Source: Effusibacillus lacus
GTDB taxonomy: Bacteria > Bacillota > Bacilli > Tumebacillales > Effusibacillaceae
Reading direction: 5' to 3'
Length of the DNA: 63,837 nt
Assembly: GCF_002335525.1 (NCBI RefSeq)
Contig: NZ_BDUF01000060.1
Coordinates: 1 to 63,837, forward strand
Below are positions 41,426 to 50,566 of this stretch, one piece after another. Numbering within the stretch: the first letter of the stretch is position 1; each line of letters begins with the position of its first letter. The notes below the pieces were generated by a model, which was given only the letters and a program-made list of their open reading frames with translations, did not search any database and was not told where the DNA came from. The position numbers and the translations under genes are program-made.

Positions 41426-43210
41426 ATGGAAGATCAAATGAAAAGCAAGGAACAACTGATTGCGGAATTAAAACAATTGCAGAAGCAGATTGAGGCCCAA
41501 CGGGAAGCTGCAGAAAAAAACCGCAGCAAGCAGTCGGATGAACATCTGCGACTGGTGGCGGACGTGTTTGAAAGCACGCTGGAAGGGGTCATGGTTACGG
41601 ATGCAAAAGGCACCATCCTGTTGGTGAATCCGGCTTTTTCCATGGTAACGGGATACAGCCCTGAAGAAGTCATTGGAAAAAACCCGCGGATTTTGAACTC
41701 AGGGAAACATGACGCCGAATTTTATGTCAACATGTGGGCCTGCATCCATGAATGCGGACACTGGCGCGGAGAAATCTGGAACCGTCGTAAAAATGGGGAA
41801 ATTTACCTTCAACTGGTAACCATTTCCGCCATTAAGGACGAATCCGGCAAAACTCTTTATTACGCCGCCGTGTTCAGTGACATTACGGAACGCAAGCGTT
41901 ATGAGGAGCAAATCAAGTATCACGCATATCACGACAGTCTGACCGGTCTGCCGAATCGCCTGCTGTTTCATGACCGTCTCAGCCAGGCGTTGGTCCATGC
42001 AAACCGGAACCGGCAAATGGTGGCTGTCTTATTTTTGGATCTGGATCGTTTCAAAGTCATTAACGACTCGTTGGGTCATGCAGTTGGCGATCTTTTGCTG
42101 AAGGCCGTAGCCGAACGGCTCACCGGATGCCTGCGCGAGGGCGACACGCTGTCCCGGTTGGGGGGCGACGAATTTACAGTTATCATACCCGATATTGCGG
42201 AAGAAAAGGATGCCGCCAAAGTGGCGAGAAAGATCATCAACGCCCTATTCCCGCCGTTTGTGTTGGATGGCCATGAATTTTTCGTGAATACAAGCATTGG
42301 CATCAGCCTGTACCCAGTTGACGGCACAGATATCGAAACTCTTATCAAAAACGCTGATGCGGCCATGTACCGCGCCAAGGAAAGAGGGGGCAACCACTAC
42401 CAGTTTTACACACCGGACATGAACGCGAAAGCGGTGGAAAAACTGGCGATGGAAACCGACTTGCACAGGGCGGTGGATCGGGAGGAACTGACAGTCTGCT
42501 ACCAGCCGCTGGTCGGCTCGTTTGACGGTCGGATTGTCGGTGCCGAAGCCCTGATACGCTGGCAGCATCCCGAATTGGGACCGGTCTCCCCGGCAGAATT
42601 TATCCCATTGGCGGAAGAGACGGGATTGATCACCCAAATCGGGGAATGGGTGCTTCGTACAGCCTGTAAGCAGATGAAGGAGTGGCAGGAAGCAAATTTG
42701 TCCCTTGACCGAGTCTGCGTAAATCTCTCGGTGCGGCAATTACGCCAGGACGAATTGGTGGCGACAGTGGTGTCTGCATTGCAGGAAACGGGACTTGCTC
42801 CCAATTGTCTGGAGCTGGAGATTTCCGAAAGCATCACCCTGCATAATCTCGAACAGATTATCGATACTCTTCATAACTTGCAGATGTTGGGGGTTCGCAT
42901 TTCAATCGACGACTTCGGAGCCGGATATTCTTCTCTCATGTATCTGAAAAAATTCCCGATTGATACGATTAAAATCGATCAGTCACTGGTTCAGGACGTA
43001 GTCACGAATTCGGATGACGCGGCGATTGTTGCAGCGGTAATCGCTCTCGCCCACACGTTAAAATTGGAAGTGGTCGCGGAAGGTGTAGAGAATGAGGCTC
43101 AGTTCGAATTTTTAAGCTCGTGTCAGTGTGACATCATACAAGGGTATTTTTTCAGCAAACCTTTGTCTGCAAAGAAATTTGAAGAGTTGCTGCGGGACAA
43201 TAATGCATAG
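41426..43210 (+). CDS. PAS-GGDEF-EAL cyclic-di-GMP signalling protein
   Basis: A 594-residue cytoplasmic protein: N-terminal coiled coil (about 5-40, LIAELKQLQKQIEAQREA), PAS (about 45-160, NPAFSMVTGYSPEEVIGK), GGDEF (about 165-330 with RLGGDEFTVII near 244) and EAL (about 345-590 with GAEALIRWQHP near 371, FGAGYSSL, EGVEN). Both catalytic signatures are intact. It is a close relative of the 36682 protein but has one PAS fewer, suggesting local duplication. ATG 41426 follows GGGGGGAGG; the open frame reaching back to 41354 overlaps the STAS gene and is not favoured. Last gene of the signalling block. Confidence 0.9.
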   Translation: MEDQMKSKEQLIAELKQLQKQIEAQREAAEKNRSKQSDEHLRLVADVFESTLEGVMVTDAKGTILLVNPAFSMVTGYSPEEVIGKNPRILNSGKHDAEFYVNMWACIHECGHWRGEIWNRRKNGEIYLQLVTISAIKDESGKTLYYAAVFSDITERKRYEEQIKYHAYHDSLTGLPNRLLFHDRLSQALVHANRNRQMVAVLFLDLDRFKVINDSLGHAVGDLLLKAVAERLTGCLREGDTLSRLGGDEFTVIIPDIAEEKDAAKVARKIINALFPPFVLDGHEFFVNTSIGISLYPVDGTDIETLIKNADAAMYRAKERGGNHYQFYTPDMNAKAVEKLAMETDLHRAVDREELTVCYQPLVGSFDGRIVGAEALIRWQHPELGPVSPAEFIPLAEETGLITQIGEWVLRTACKQMKEWQEANLSLDRVCVNLSVRQLRQDELVATVVSALQETGLAPNCLELEISESITLHNLEQIIDTLHNLQMLGVRISIDDFGAGYSSLMYLKKFPIDTIKIDQSLVQDVVTNSDDAAIVAAVIALAHTLKLEVVAEGVENEAQFEFLSSCQCDIIQGYFFSKPLSAKKFEELLRDNNA

Positions 43211-43238
43211 GATTGCCGGCCCAAACCACTAACAGCTT

Positions 43239-43270
43239 CCGGTGGTATCCAGACACCACCGGATATTATT
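43239..43270 (+). terminator. Probable terminator after the signalling block
   Basis: CCGGTGGT pairs with ACCACCGG over eight bases, followed by an AT-rich but interrupted T tract (ATATTATTAT). Confidence 0.5.
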
Positions 43271-43472
43271 ATGTGTAATTGCGGAAAATTTTGCTTAAAT
43301 AAGAAAGAGAAGGGTAAACCCTCAAAAACGGAGTTTTTGTCAATTTTCATTTGCAAAAAACAGCCAATCCAGGGGTCGCTTCTTCAATGGGTTAAGAGTA
43401 TGCTAGTTTCATTATTTCCCATATTGGGCATTCTACAAGGTGTGCTTCCCGATTGAACCAAGGAGGAACCTC

Positions 43473-44816
43473 ATGGCGAAAACGACTTTGGAAAAATGGT
43501 TTACTCCCGCACGTATCCTGACAGGCGGTTTTGCGACGTTAATCCTGATCGGGGGAGTTCTGCTGAGCCTTCCTTTTGCCTCTAACAGCGGCGAGGGATT
43601 GAATTTTCTGGATGCGCTGTTTACGGCCACCTCGGCTACCTGTGTAACGGGTTTAGTTGTGGTCGATACTTTGACCCAATTTAATCTGTTCGGCCAATTG
43701 GTCATCCTGTCCCTGATCCAGATCGGGGGGCTTGGGTTCATGACGGTCACCACATTTATCATTATTTTTACCGGCAGACGGATCGGGCTGCGGGAGAGGC
43801 TGGTCATACAGGAAGCTTTGAATGTCAACTCCCTGGAGGGTGTCATTCGCCTCGCCAGAAATATCGTGTTGATCACGGTTGCCATTGAGCTGTTTTTTGC
43901 AGCCATTCTGGCGTTTCGGTTTTCCATGGACATGCCCGTGGATCGTGCGATCTATTACGGAATCTTCCATGCCATCTCCTCCTTCTGCAATGCGGGCTTC
44001 GATTTGTTCGGCAATTTTAGAAGCTTGACCGGTTATGTTACAGACCCGACAGTCAATATTGTGGTCATGATTCTCATTATTTTAGGAGGTCTGGGTTTTA
44101 CCGTAATGGTGGATGTTTGGAAAGCGCCCCGGCCGGAGAAATTGTCGCTACATACCAAGCTGGTGCTTACCATGACCGCGACCTTGCTAATTGCGGGAGC
44201 CATCGGCTATTATCTGCTCGAAATGAACAACCCGAAAACACTGGGGCCTTTGGCATGGAATGAAAAGCTTCTGGCCGCCATGTTTGCGTCAACAACCGCA
44301 AGGACTGCGGGGTATGCAACAATCGATTACGGTTCTCTGACCGATGCTTCCTTGCTTTGGACCATCCTGTTGATGTTTATTGGCGCATCACCAGGTTCAA
44401 CCGGTGGGGGCATCAAAACTGTCACTACCATCGTGATCCTGCTTTATGTCATTTCAATCCTTACCGGTAAAGAATCTACAGTTGCGTTTCGAAAGCGTCT
44501 GGACCCGAGAACCGTCCATAAGTCGTTTGCGGTGGCTGTCATCTCGGCAATTTTGCTTGTAACAGTCACTTTTGCCTTGACGCTGACGGAAGACAAGGAG
44601 TTTATCAGGTTGTTGTTTGAAGCCACATCGGCATTTGGAACAGTGGGGTTGTCGACGAATCTGACACCGGAATTGACGCCCTTTGGTCGAATTATTGTAA
44701 TGCTGATGATGTTTGCAGGACGGGTGGGACCCGTCACGCTGGCTCTGGCCCTGACCCTGCGCGCACAGCAAAAAGCGATGATCAAGTACCCGGAAGAGAA
44801 ATTGTTTGTAGGTTGA
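43473..44816 (+). CDS. ktrB: Potassium uptake channel subunit KtrB (TrkH family)
   Basis: A 447-residue integral membrane protein with four membrane-pore-membrane repeats. Selectivity-filter-like loops include SATCVTGLVVVDT, ISSFCNAGFDLFG, TTARTAGYATID and TSAFGTVGLSTN; the last three carry the conserved glycine, and the first does as well. It forms the K+ (or Na+-coupled K+) pore of a Ktr system. ATG 43473 follows AAGGAGG; the upstream GTG 43440 spans that site. ktrA follows 13 bases later, so the pair is one operon. Confidence 0.92.
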   Translation: MAKTTLEKWFTPARILTGGFATLILIGGVLLSLPFASNSGEGLNFLDALFTATSATCVTGLVVVDTLTQFNLFGQLVILSLIQIGGLGFMTVTTFIIIFTGRRIGLRERLVIQEALNVNSLEGVIRLARNIVLITVAIELFFAAILAFRFSMDMPVDRAIYYGIFHAISSFCNAGFDLFGNFRSLTGYVTDPTVNIVVMILIILGGLGFTVMVDVWKAPRPEKLSLHTKLVLTMTATLLIAGAIGYYLLEMNNPKTLGPLAWNEKLLAAMFASTTARTAGYATIDYGSLTDASLLWTILLMFIGASPGSTGGGIKTVTTIVILLYVISILTGKESTVAFRKRLDPRTVHKSFAVAVISAILLVTVTFALTLTEDKEFIRLLFEATSAFGTVGLSTNLTPELTPFGRIIVMLMMFAGRVGPVTLALALTLRAQQKAMIKYPEEKLFVG

Positions 44817-44829
44817 GGAGGTTGCTTTG

Positions 44830-45480
44830 ATGAAACAATACGCCATTATCGGCATGGGCCGGTTTGGAACCAGTGTTGCCAAAACACTTTATGAAATGGG
44901 ATATGAGGTGTTGGGAATCGATTCGGATGAAGACCGGGTCCAGGATGCGGTGGATTTTGTAACACACGCAGTGACTGCTGATTCAACGGATGAGAATGTG
45001 CTGAAGGCTCTGGGAATCCGTAATTTTGACGTCGTAGTGGTGGCAATCGGCGCGGATATTCAGGCATCGATCCTCACCACCCTGATCTTGAAAGAGCAGG
45101 GCGTGAAACAGATTGTAGTCAAAGCTCAAAACGAACTGCACGGCAAGGTTCTGCATAAAATCGGCGCTGACAAAGTGGTATATCCGGAGCGAGACATGGG
45201 AGTCCGGGTGGCCCATAACCTGATCTCCCCCAACATTCTGGACTATATCGAACTGTCACCGGAGTACAGCATGGTTGAAATTGTAGCCAACGAAAAAATG
45301 GTCGGGAAGACTCTGGCCGAATCGGATATCCGCCGGAAGTTCGGCTGCACGGTGATGGCAATCAAAACCGGTGATGAGATCAATATCTCCCCAATGGCCC
45401 ATGACAGGATTAAGCAAGGGGATATACTGGTGGTGGTCGGCAAGAACGACAACCTGCAGGAGTTGGAAGAACAAGCATAA
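44830..45480 (+). CDS. ktrA: Potassium uptake regulatory subunit KtrA (RCK domain)
   Basis: A 216-residue cytoplasmic protein: RCK_N Rossmann domain with IIGMGRFGTSVAKTL (nucleotide-binding GxGxxG) at the N-terminus, DVVVVAIGADIQASIL, and an RCK_C domain (about 135-216). In Bacillus an octameric KtrA ring gates KtrB in response to ATP/ADP and c-di-AMP. ATG 44830 follows GAGGAGG. Organised as ktrB-ktrA, the reverse order of B. subtilis ktrAB. Confidence 0.92.
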   Translation: MKQYAIIGMGRFGTSVAKTLYEMGYEVLGIDSDEDRVQDAVDFVTHAVTADSTDENVLKALGIRNFDVVVVAIGADIQASILTTLILKEQGVKQIVVKAQNELHGKVLHKIGADKVVYPERDMGVRVAHNLISPNILDYIELSPEYSMVEIVANEKMVGKTLAESDIRRKFGCTVMAIKTGDEINISPMAHDRIKQGDILVVVGKNDNLQELEEQA

Positions 45481-45512
45481 AAAATGGACTGCCATTACAT
45501 AGGGAAAGGTTG

Positions 45513-46325
45513 ATGGAGTTGGATCGTATCACCTCCACCCGCAACGATCGGGTTAAGGAATGGGCTTCGCTGAATCAGAAGAAGTTCCGGGACAGGACGG
45601 GTCGATTTTTGATTGAAGGGATCCGGCTTGTGGAAGATGCACTGGAATCGGATGCCCCGCTGGAAACCGTTTTGGTTCTGGAGGAGCTTCTGCCCACAGG
45701 ACGGTTGGACCGGATTGTGAATTTGGCGAACTCCTTGAATATTGAACTGATACATGTGACACAGGCGGTCATTGACCATCTGTCAGACACCAAATCTCCC
45801 CAGGGGGTGATTGCGGTGGGACATCAGTTCCACCATGACCCGGAAGGGCTGATTTCCAGACGGGAGACACCTCTGTATCTGGTGCTGGACAATATCCAAG
45901 ACCCTGGAAACCTTGGCACAATGATCCGCTCCGCTGATGCTGTGGGGGCAGATGGTGTGTTCGTCGGCGAAGGCAGCGTGGATCTGTATAACCCGAAAGT
46001 GGTTCGCGCCACCATGGGGTCTCTGTTCCATCTGCCTGTTATGGAAGTTCGGTTGACAGACATTTTGCCCATATTGAAACAACACAGGGTGACTGTCACA
46101 GGCACTTCGACCGACGCAGTATCCCCTCATTTCGCCAGCGACCTGTCAGGTTCGGCCGCAATCGTGATCGGTTCTGAAGCGCACGGTATTTCCGAGGAAA
46201 TTCGACATATGATTGACATGTGGATTTCCCTGCCGATGCCGGGGAAAGCCGAGTCCCTCAATGCGGCCGTGGCATCCAGTGTGATTTTGTACGAAGCTCT
46301 GAGGCAAAGGTTGACCAAACAATAA
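45513..46325 (+). CDS. TrmH-family RNA 2'-O-ribose methyltransferase (YsgA-like)
   Basis: A 270-residue SPOUT enzyme: a substrate-binding N-terminal region (SpoU_sub_bind: FLIEGIRLVEDAL) and a trefoil-knot domain with LVLDNIQDPGNLGTMIRSAD, IVIGSEAHGISEEI and SLNAAVASSVILYEAL, the three SpoU motifs. It methylates rRNA or tRNA ribose; the exact site is unknown. A ysgA-type gene upstream of pheST is common in Bacilli, and that neighbourhood is retained here with an insertion of three genes. ATG 45513 follows GGGAAAGG. Confidence 0.88.
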   Translation: MELDRITSTRNDRVKEWASLNQKKFRDRTGRFLIEGIRLVEDALESDAPLETVLVLEELLPTGRLDRIVNLANSLNIELIHVTQAVIDHLSDTKSPQGVIAVGHQFHHDPEGLISRRETPLYLVLDNIQDPGNLGTMIRSADAVGADGVFVGEGSVDLYNPKVVRATMGSLFHLPVMEVRLTDILPILKQHRVTVTGTSTDAVSPHFASDLSGSAAIVIGSEAHGISEEIRHMIDMWISLPMPGKAESLNAAVASSVILYEALRQRLTKQ

Positions 46326-46331
46326 CTGCTT

Positions 46332-46364
46332 CGCCTGTGGATACGATTTCCTCAGGCGTTTTTT
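46332..46364 (+). terminator. Rho-independent terminator after the TrmH gene
   Basis: CGCCTG (46332-46337) pairs with CAGGCG (46353-46358), followed by six T residues. Confidence 0.75.
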
Positions 46365-46442
46365 CTTTTCTTTAGCAGAAAGGATTGTTAGGCTGGTTGT
46401 TGAAGTTTAAAGGGAAGACGTTTGCAAGGAGATTTGTGTCTA

Positions 46443-47303
46443 ATGGATCGATTGAACCTGAATATTGGGCGATTCCTGCAAGCCATGATCTTGACCGTTT
46501 TTGTTGTCCTGTTGTTGAAATTGTTATGGACGGGGGAGATCCGCAAACTGGTGGCTCCTCACATTACTTTGCTGCTTCAAATTTCAACAGGTGTTCTGAT
46601 CATTATGGCGATATACGTTTGGATGAACGTCAAAACGAAAGATCATGACTGTTCGTGTGAGCATGATCCTAATCACAGTCACGGCCATGATCATCAGGAC
46701 AAACCCGGGATTCTGTGGGGAGTGCTGCTGCTGCCTGTGATCCTTGGACTTGCCGTTCCCACCCAATCCCTTGGAACGGCTATGCTAAACAGCGGTATGA
46801 ATCCCAAACCGGCCAATGTGAAAACAGTGGATCTGGCCTCTGTGCCAAGAGTCAAAGTGGAGGGGATGCCGCTTCCGCCAAAGCCGGAACCAGGTTCGGA
46901 AGTCACCATGTATGAAGTGATGAACAACATCTTGATTGCCCCGGAGCATTACTTTAATCAAAGATACCGATACATAGGGTTTGTTTACCATCCTGTCGGC
47001 TGGCCGGAAAACCGGATGATTCTGGTGCGCTATGTGATGGTTCATTGCGCCGCGGATGTCCTGGCTGTCGGATTGACTGTGGAAGCACAGGACGCTGGCA
47101 AATATCCGAACGACACATGGGTAGAGGTTGATGCGACCCTGTCCACCCGCAAAGCGCCAGAGATTGATGAAGAAGTGCCGGTCAGCTGGTACTACGGGTA
47201 TGAAGAGAAGCCCGTACTGGTGGCGCATGAAATCAAAATCATAGAAGAACCCAAGGATCCGTACATTTACCCATTTGGGTTTAACCCGGCGGGAGGCAAC
47301 TGA
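46443..47303 (+). CDS. TIGR03943/YcgQ-like membrane protein with His-rich loop
   Basis: A 286-residue protein with about three N-terminal membrane segments and a C-terminal extracytoplasmic domain (about 140-286) resembling OB-like YcgQ proteins (VTMYEVMNNILIAPEHYFNQ, RYIGFVYHP). Between the membrane segments lies a His/Cys/Asp-rich loop, DHDCSCEHDPNHSHGHDHQD, likely to bind metal ions such as zinc. Family members pair with a YraQ/DUF318 permease, and that gene follows two bases later. ATG 46443 follows AAGGAG at a somewhat long distance. A role in metal or oxyanion transport is inferred from the loop. Confidence 0.8.
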   Translation: MDRLNLNIGRFLQAMILTVFVVLLLKLLWTGEIRKLVAPHITLLLQISTGVLIIMAIYVWMNVKTKDHDCSCEHDPNHSHGHDHQDKPGILWGVLLLPVILGLAVPTQSLGTAMLNSGMNPKPANVKTVDLASVPRVKVEGMPLPPKPEPGSEVTMYEVMNNILIAPEHYFNQRYRYIGFVYHPVGWPENRMILVRYVMVHCAADVLAVGLTVEAQDAGKYPNDTWVEVDATLSTRKAPEIDEEVPVSWYYGYEEKPVLVAHEIKIIEEPKDPYIYPFGFNPAGGN

Positions 47304-47305
47304 TT

Positions 47306-48217
47306 ATGTGGCAGTCAGCACAAACGATTTTTCTGTCCATAGTCCTTGAATCGTTGCCGTTCATTCTGCTGGGTGTGATTCTCTCTTCCCTGATTCATGA
47401 GTTTGTGACCGAAGAAAAAATGCTGCGGTTTCTCCCGAAAAACAAGCCGTTGGCAGTGGTTGCATCGACGTTTCTGGGAATGTTTGTACCTGTGTGCGAT
47501 TGTGGGGCTGTTCCGGTAGTCCGGAGCTTGATGCGAAAAGGGGTTCCCGCCTCAGTTGCCATGTCGTTTACATTGGCGGCCCCCGTGCTGAATCCGATTA
47601 CGATGCTGTCCACGTACGTTGCCTTTGGCATGACTGCCTCGATGATGTGGGCCCGTTCCGGGGCGACGTTTGGGATCGCAGTAGTCATTGGCTGGATGCT
47701 GCTGATGATGGAACGTCGAAGGAAGGAATCGGAAGACGTTTCCAAGGAATCCCCTGTCACTTTGCCCTTGACAGAAACGGCCGCAGCCATAGAGATCCGA
47801 ACCCATCGTTCGTTCCGGAAAGTGTTTGGTTTGGTTACGAATCATACGGTGACGGAGTTTTTTGAGATAATGGGTTTTGTTGTCATCAGCGCTTTCGTTG
47901 CGGCGATCCTGCAGACCTATGTTCCTGCTGCAGTACTTTCACCTATAGGAGAACATCCGGTAGGGTCGGTATTAGCTATGATGGGTCTTGCCACCCTGTT
48001 GTCATTGTGTTCTACAGCCGATGGGTTTGTCGCCCGCTCCCTGGCGGGCCTCACAACAAATGGGGGGCTCCTGGGGTTCCTGGTAATCGGACAGATCATC
48101 GACATCCGAAACATACTTCTGCTGCCGCGAGTGTTCCCGAAATCTTTCGTAGTCATCACATTTGTCGTGGCTTTCTTGCTGACTTTTGCTTTTGGAATCT
48201 GGGTTAATACCAGGTAA
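47306..48217 (+). CDS. YraQ/YcgR-family permease (DUF318)
   Basis: A 303-residue polytopic membrane protein (about eight helices) with the family motifs VCDCGAVPVVRSLMRKGVP and LAAPVLNPITMLSTYVAFG in the first half and a symmetrical second half, TLLSLCSTADGFVARSLAG. Members include ArsP-like organoarsenical permeases and uncharacterised YcgR. The CDCG cysteines may be part of the substrate path. It is paired with the YcgQ-like gene two bases upstream. ATG 47306 follows GGGAGG. Confidence 0.85.
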   Translation: MWQSAQTIFLSIVLESLPFILLGVILSSLIHEFVTEEKMLRFLPKNKPLAVVASTFLGMFVPVCDCGAVPVVRSLMRKGVPASVAMSFTLAAPVLNPITMLSTYVAFGMTASMMWARSGATFGIAVVIGWMLLMMERRRKESEDVSKESPVTLPLTETAAAIEIRTHRSFRKVFGLVTNHTVTEFFEIMGFVVISAFVAAILQTYVPAAVLSPIGEHPVGSVLAMMGLATLLSLCSTADGFVARSLAGLTTNGGLLGFLVIGQIIDIRNILLLPRVFPKSFVVITFVVAFLLTFAFGIWVNTR

Positions 48218-48253
48218 TTCGGGCAAGCTACCGCATAGGAGGTGCATGATTCC

Positions 48254-48625
48254 GTGCGGTACGGCCATATCGGCTCATTTCTCGTAAAATGGCTCGGAAC
48301 GGTTGCAGCTGTATTGTTTGTGGGTCTGTTTTTTCCCTTGTTTGGAGTCATGAACTTGCTGCAAGCCGTGTTGTTGGGGACAGTCATAACCATTGTCGGA
48401 TACGTGGCCGATCTGTTTCTCCCCCGGATGACCAATCAGATCGTGGCCATCTCATCCGATTTTGCAATGGCGACGTTGGTTGTGTATCTGGCCAATTTTC
48501 TGTTTCCGGGTTTGCGTGTCACCTGGACTTTTGCAATTATCACAGGATTCATCGTGGCTGGTGTGGAAATTTTTTTTCACGCAAAATTTGTGGAGTCAAC
48601 GGGAAAGCGGGAGACAAGCCCTTGA
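48254..48625 (+). CDS. DUF2512 family membrane protein
   Basis: A 123-residue protein with four hydrophobic helices, resembling YndM/DUF2512 proteins of Bacilli. FLVKWLGTVAAVLFVGLFF opens the protein and LRVTWTFAIITGFIVAGVEI closes it. No known function; some members belong to sporulation regulons. GTG 48254 has AGGAGGTG upstream; the frame extends to GTG 48242. It is 36 bases after the permease gene and may be cotranscribed. Confidence 0.8.
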   Translation: MRYGHIGSFLVKWLGTVAAVLFVGLFFPLFGVMNLLQAVLLGTVITIVGYVADLFLPRMTNQIVAISSDFAMATLVVYLANFLFPGLRVTWTFAIITGFIVAGVEIFFHAKFVESTGKRETSP

Positions 48626-48697
48626 ACAGGCCACTTGTCAAACATGCCCAATCAAACACGCCACTTATCAACACGTTACCAAACAAGTTACCGAGGC

Positions 48698-48726
48698 TTG
48701 CGTTCCATGCCGGACTGTACTATACT
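48698..48726 (+). promoter_or_regulatory. Sigma-A promoter for the pheST leader
   Basis: TTGCGT (48698-48703), a 17-base spacer and TATACT (48721-48726), directly before the T-box leader. Confidence 0.65.
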
Positions 48727-48739
48727 AAGTAGCAAACTT

Positions 48740-49051
48740 ATGACTGTGAACAGCGATGCAGGAGAGAGTACGAACAGCAGGGCCTTTCAGGGAGAAGATG
48801 CCGTAGACTGAAAGCATCTTTAAGGAACACTGTCCGGAAGTTCACTCCGTAGCTGCCGCCTGAACGTTGCCACTTAAACCTAGCCATCCAAATGTTGCGG
48901 TGAAAGTCGTCACCTGTAGGGCGGGCCGGGAATTCCCGTTATCCGAAGGAAGCGAAGCAGAGGCATTTTGTGCTGGCAGTCTGCTTAATCAGGGTGGTAC
49001 CGCGGATTGGAATCGAACCTTTCGTCCCTTTCGGACGAGGGGTTTTTTTGT
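48740..49051 (+). promoter_or_regulatory. T-box riboswitch (Phe) upstream of pheST
   Basis: The leader shows a Stem I region with the likely specifier TTC (48841-48843, a Phe codon), the perfect T-box AGGGTGGTACCGCG (48991-49004) and a terminator (CGTCC...GGACG plus seven T, 49018-49051). Unusually, about 460 bases separate the terminator from the pheS start. Confidence 0.92.
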
Positions 49052-49148
49052 TTTTTATGGTAATGAAAGGAATATCTTTTTTCCTTGTGTGGGTCTAAAC
49101 AACGGCAGCATTCAGGTGAGTTAATTCGTTAATCTGCTTGGGATGAGG

Positions 49149-49446
49149 AAATAACGGCACGGAGTACCGTTATTGTGAACCACCTGCTGACTTAACGGCC
49201 CCCAGTGCCGCTATTGTGAACCACCTGCTGACTTAACGGCCCCCAGTGCCGCTATTGTGAACTACCTGCTGACTCAACGGCACAGAGTACCGCTATTCGG
49301 AGTCAGATCACCTGGAATGGAGGAATAACGGCACAGAGCGCCGCTATTCGGAGCCAGACCACCTGGAATGGAGGAATAACGGCACCTAGTGCCTCAATGC
49401 GGGTCCAGATCCCCCGGAGTGATGAAATAACGACACCGATGGCGGT
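49149..49446 (+). repeat. Hairpin-forming tandem repeat array in the pheS leader
   Basis: Seven imperfect units start with AACGGCAC or AACGGCCC at 49153, 49194, 49235, 49276, 49327, 49378 and 49429 (periods 41, 41, 41, 51, 51, 51). Each has the form AATAACGGCAC-n-GTGCCGCTATT, a short palindrome, joined by one of two linker types (GTGAACCACCTGCTGACT or CGGAGTCAGATCACCTGG). It is transcribed between the T-box and pheS. Function unknown. Confidence 0.8.
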
Positions 49447-49517
49447 TGCAGTTCCGGGCGGTGGGAGCCCTTGGTTGAATGTAACACTTGTTAAGTGCAA
49501 TACCGAGGAGGATCGAC

Positions 49518-50555
49518 ATGAGAGAACAACTGCAAGAGCTTAAAGACAAGGCACTGGCCGAGTTGGCCAAGTGTTCCGACCAGAATGAATTGAACGAATG
49601 GAAAGTGCAGTACTTGGGCAAGAAGAGTGAATTCACTTCCATTATGCGGGGAATGGGCCAATTGACCCCAGAAGAGCGCCCGGTTATCGGTCAACTGGTG
49701 AATGAAGTGAGAGGGGCGCTGGAGCGGGCTTATGAAGCCAAGGAGCGGCAATTCAAGAGGGAAGCATTGGAGCAGAAATTGCAATCGGAGTCGATCGACG
49801 TGACCTTGCCTGGGAGAACGGTGCCAGTGGGTACACTTCATCCCTTGACCCGGGTCATCCAACAAATTGAGGACATTTTCCTCGGCCTGGGATTTGAAAT
49901 CGCGGAAGGTCCTGAAGTGGAAACGGACTATTACAATTTCGAAGCGTTAAATATGCCAAAAAATCACTCTGCCCGTGATATGCAGGACACATTTTACATT
50001 ACCGACGAACTGTTGATGAGAACCCATACCTCGGGCATCCAAGTTCGCACCCTTGAGGCGAAGAAAGGGGCCGTTCCGGTTCGAATTATTGCCCCTGGCC
50101 GGGTATACAGGAGGGATGACGATGATGCGACCCATTCCCATGCATTCACCCAGATTGAAGGACTGGTGGTGGACCGCAATATCCGGATGAGCGATCTGAA
50201 AGGGATCCTGCTGACATTTGCCCGCCGCATGTTTGGACCGGAACAGCAGATTCGTCTGCGCCCCAGTTACTTCCCGTTCACCGAACCAAGCACTGAAGTG
50301 GACGTAAGTTGCTATGTGTGCCACGGGGACGGATGCCGACTCTGCAAACATACCGGATGGATCGAGATTCTGGGAGCCGGCATGGTGCATCCCAGGGTGC
50401 TTGAAATGGCGGGTTACGACTCGGAGGAATACACCGGATTCGCATTCGGTATGGGAATTGAGCGGATTGCCATGCTGAAGTACGGCGTGGACGACATCCG
50501 TCACTTCTATGTGAATGACACTCGCTTCCTGAAGCAATTCGCGAATCGCGGGTAG
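49518..50555 (+). CDS. pheS: Phenylalanine-tRNA ligase alpha subunit
   Basis: A 345-residue class II catalytic subunit. The N-terminal coiled coil (residues 1-90) binds tRNA; the catalytic core has [14 protein letters not shown], the motif 2 segment [19 protein letters not shown] and motif 3 [32 protein letters not shown] contains the zinc-like cysteine cluster seen in many Firmicute PheS. ATG 49518 follows GAGGAGG. pheT starts 11 bases later; both are under the T-box at 48740. Confidence 0.97.
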   Translation: MREQLQELKDKALAELAKCSDQNELNEWKVQYLGKKSEFTSIMRGMGQLTPEERPVIGQLVNEVRGALERAYEAKERQFKREALEQKLQSESIDVTLPGRTVPVGTLHPLTRVIQQIEDIFLGLGFEIAEGPEVETDYYNFEALNMPKNHSARDMQDTFYITDELLMRTHTSGIQVRTLEAKKGAVPVRIIAPGRVYRRDDDDATHSHAFTQIEGLVVDRNIRMSDLKGILLTFARRMFGPEQQIRLRPSYFPFTEPSTEVDVSCYVCHGDGCRLCKHTGWIEILGAGMVHPRVLEMAGYDSEEYTGFAFGMGIERIAMLKYGVDDIRHFYVNDTRFLKQFANRG

Positions 50556-50566
50556 GAGGGACGATC

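Noticed and set aside
49149-49446. CRISPR array
   Set aside because: The units are palindromic and contiguous with two linker types and variable period; there are no unique spacers of constant length and no cas genes.
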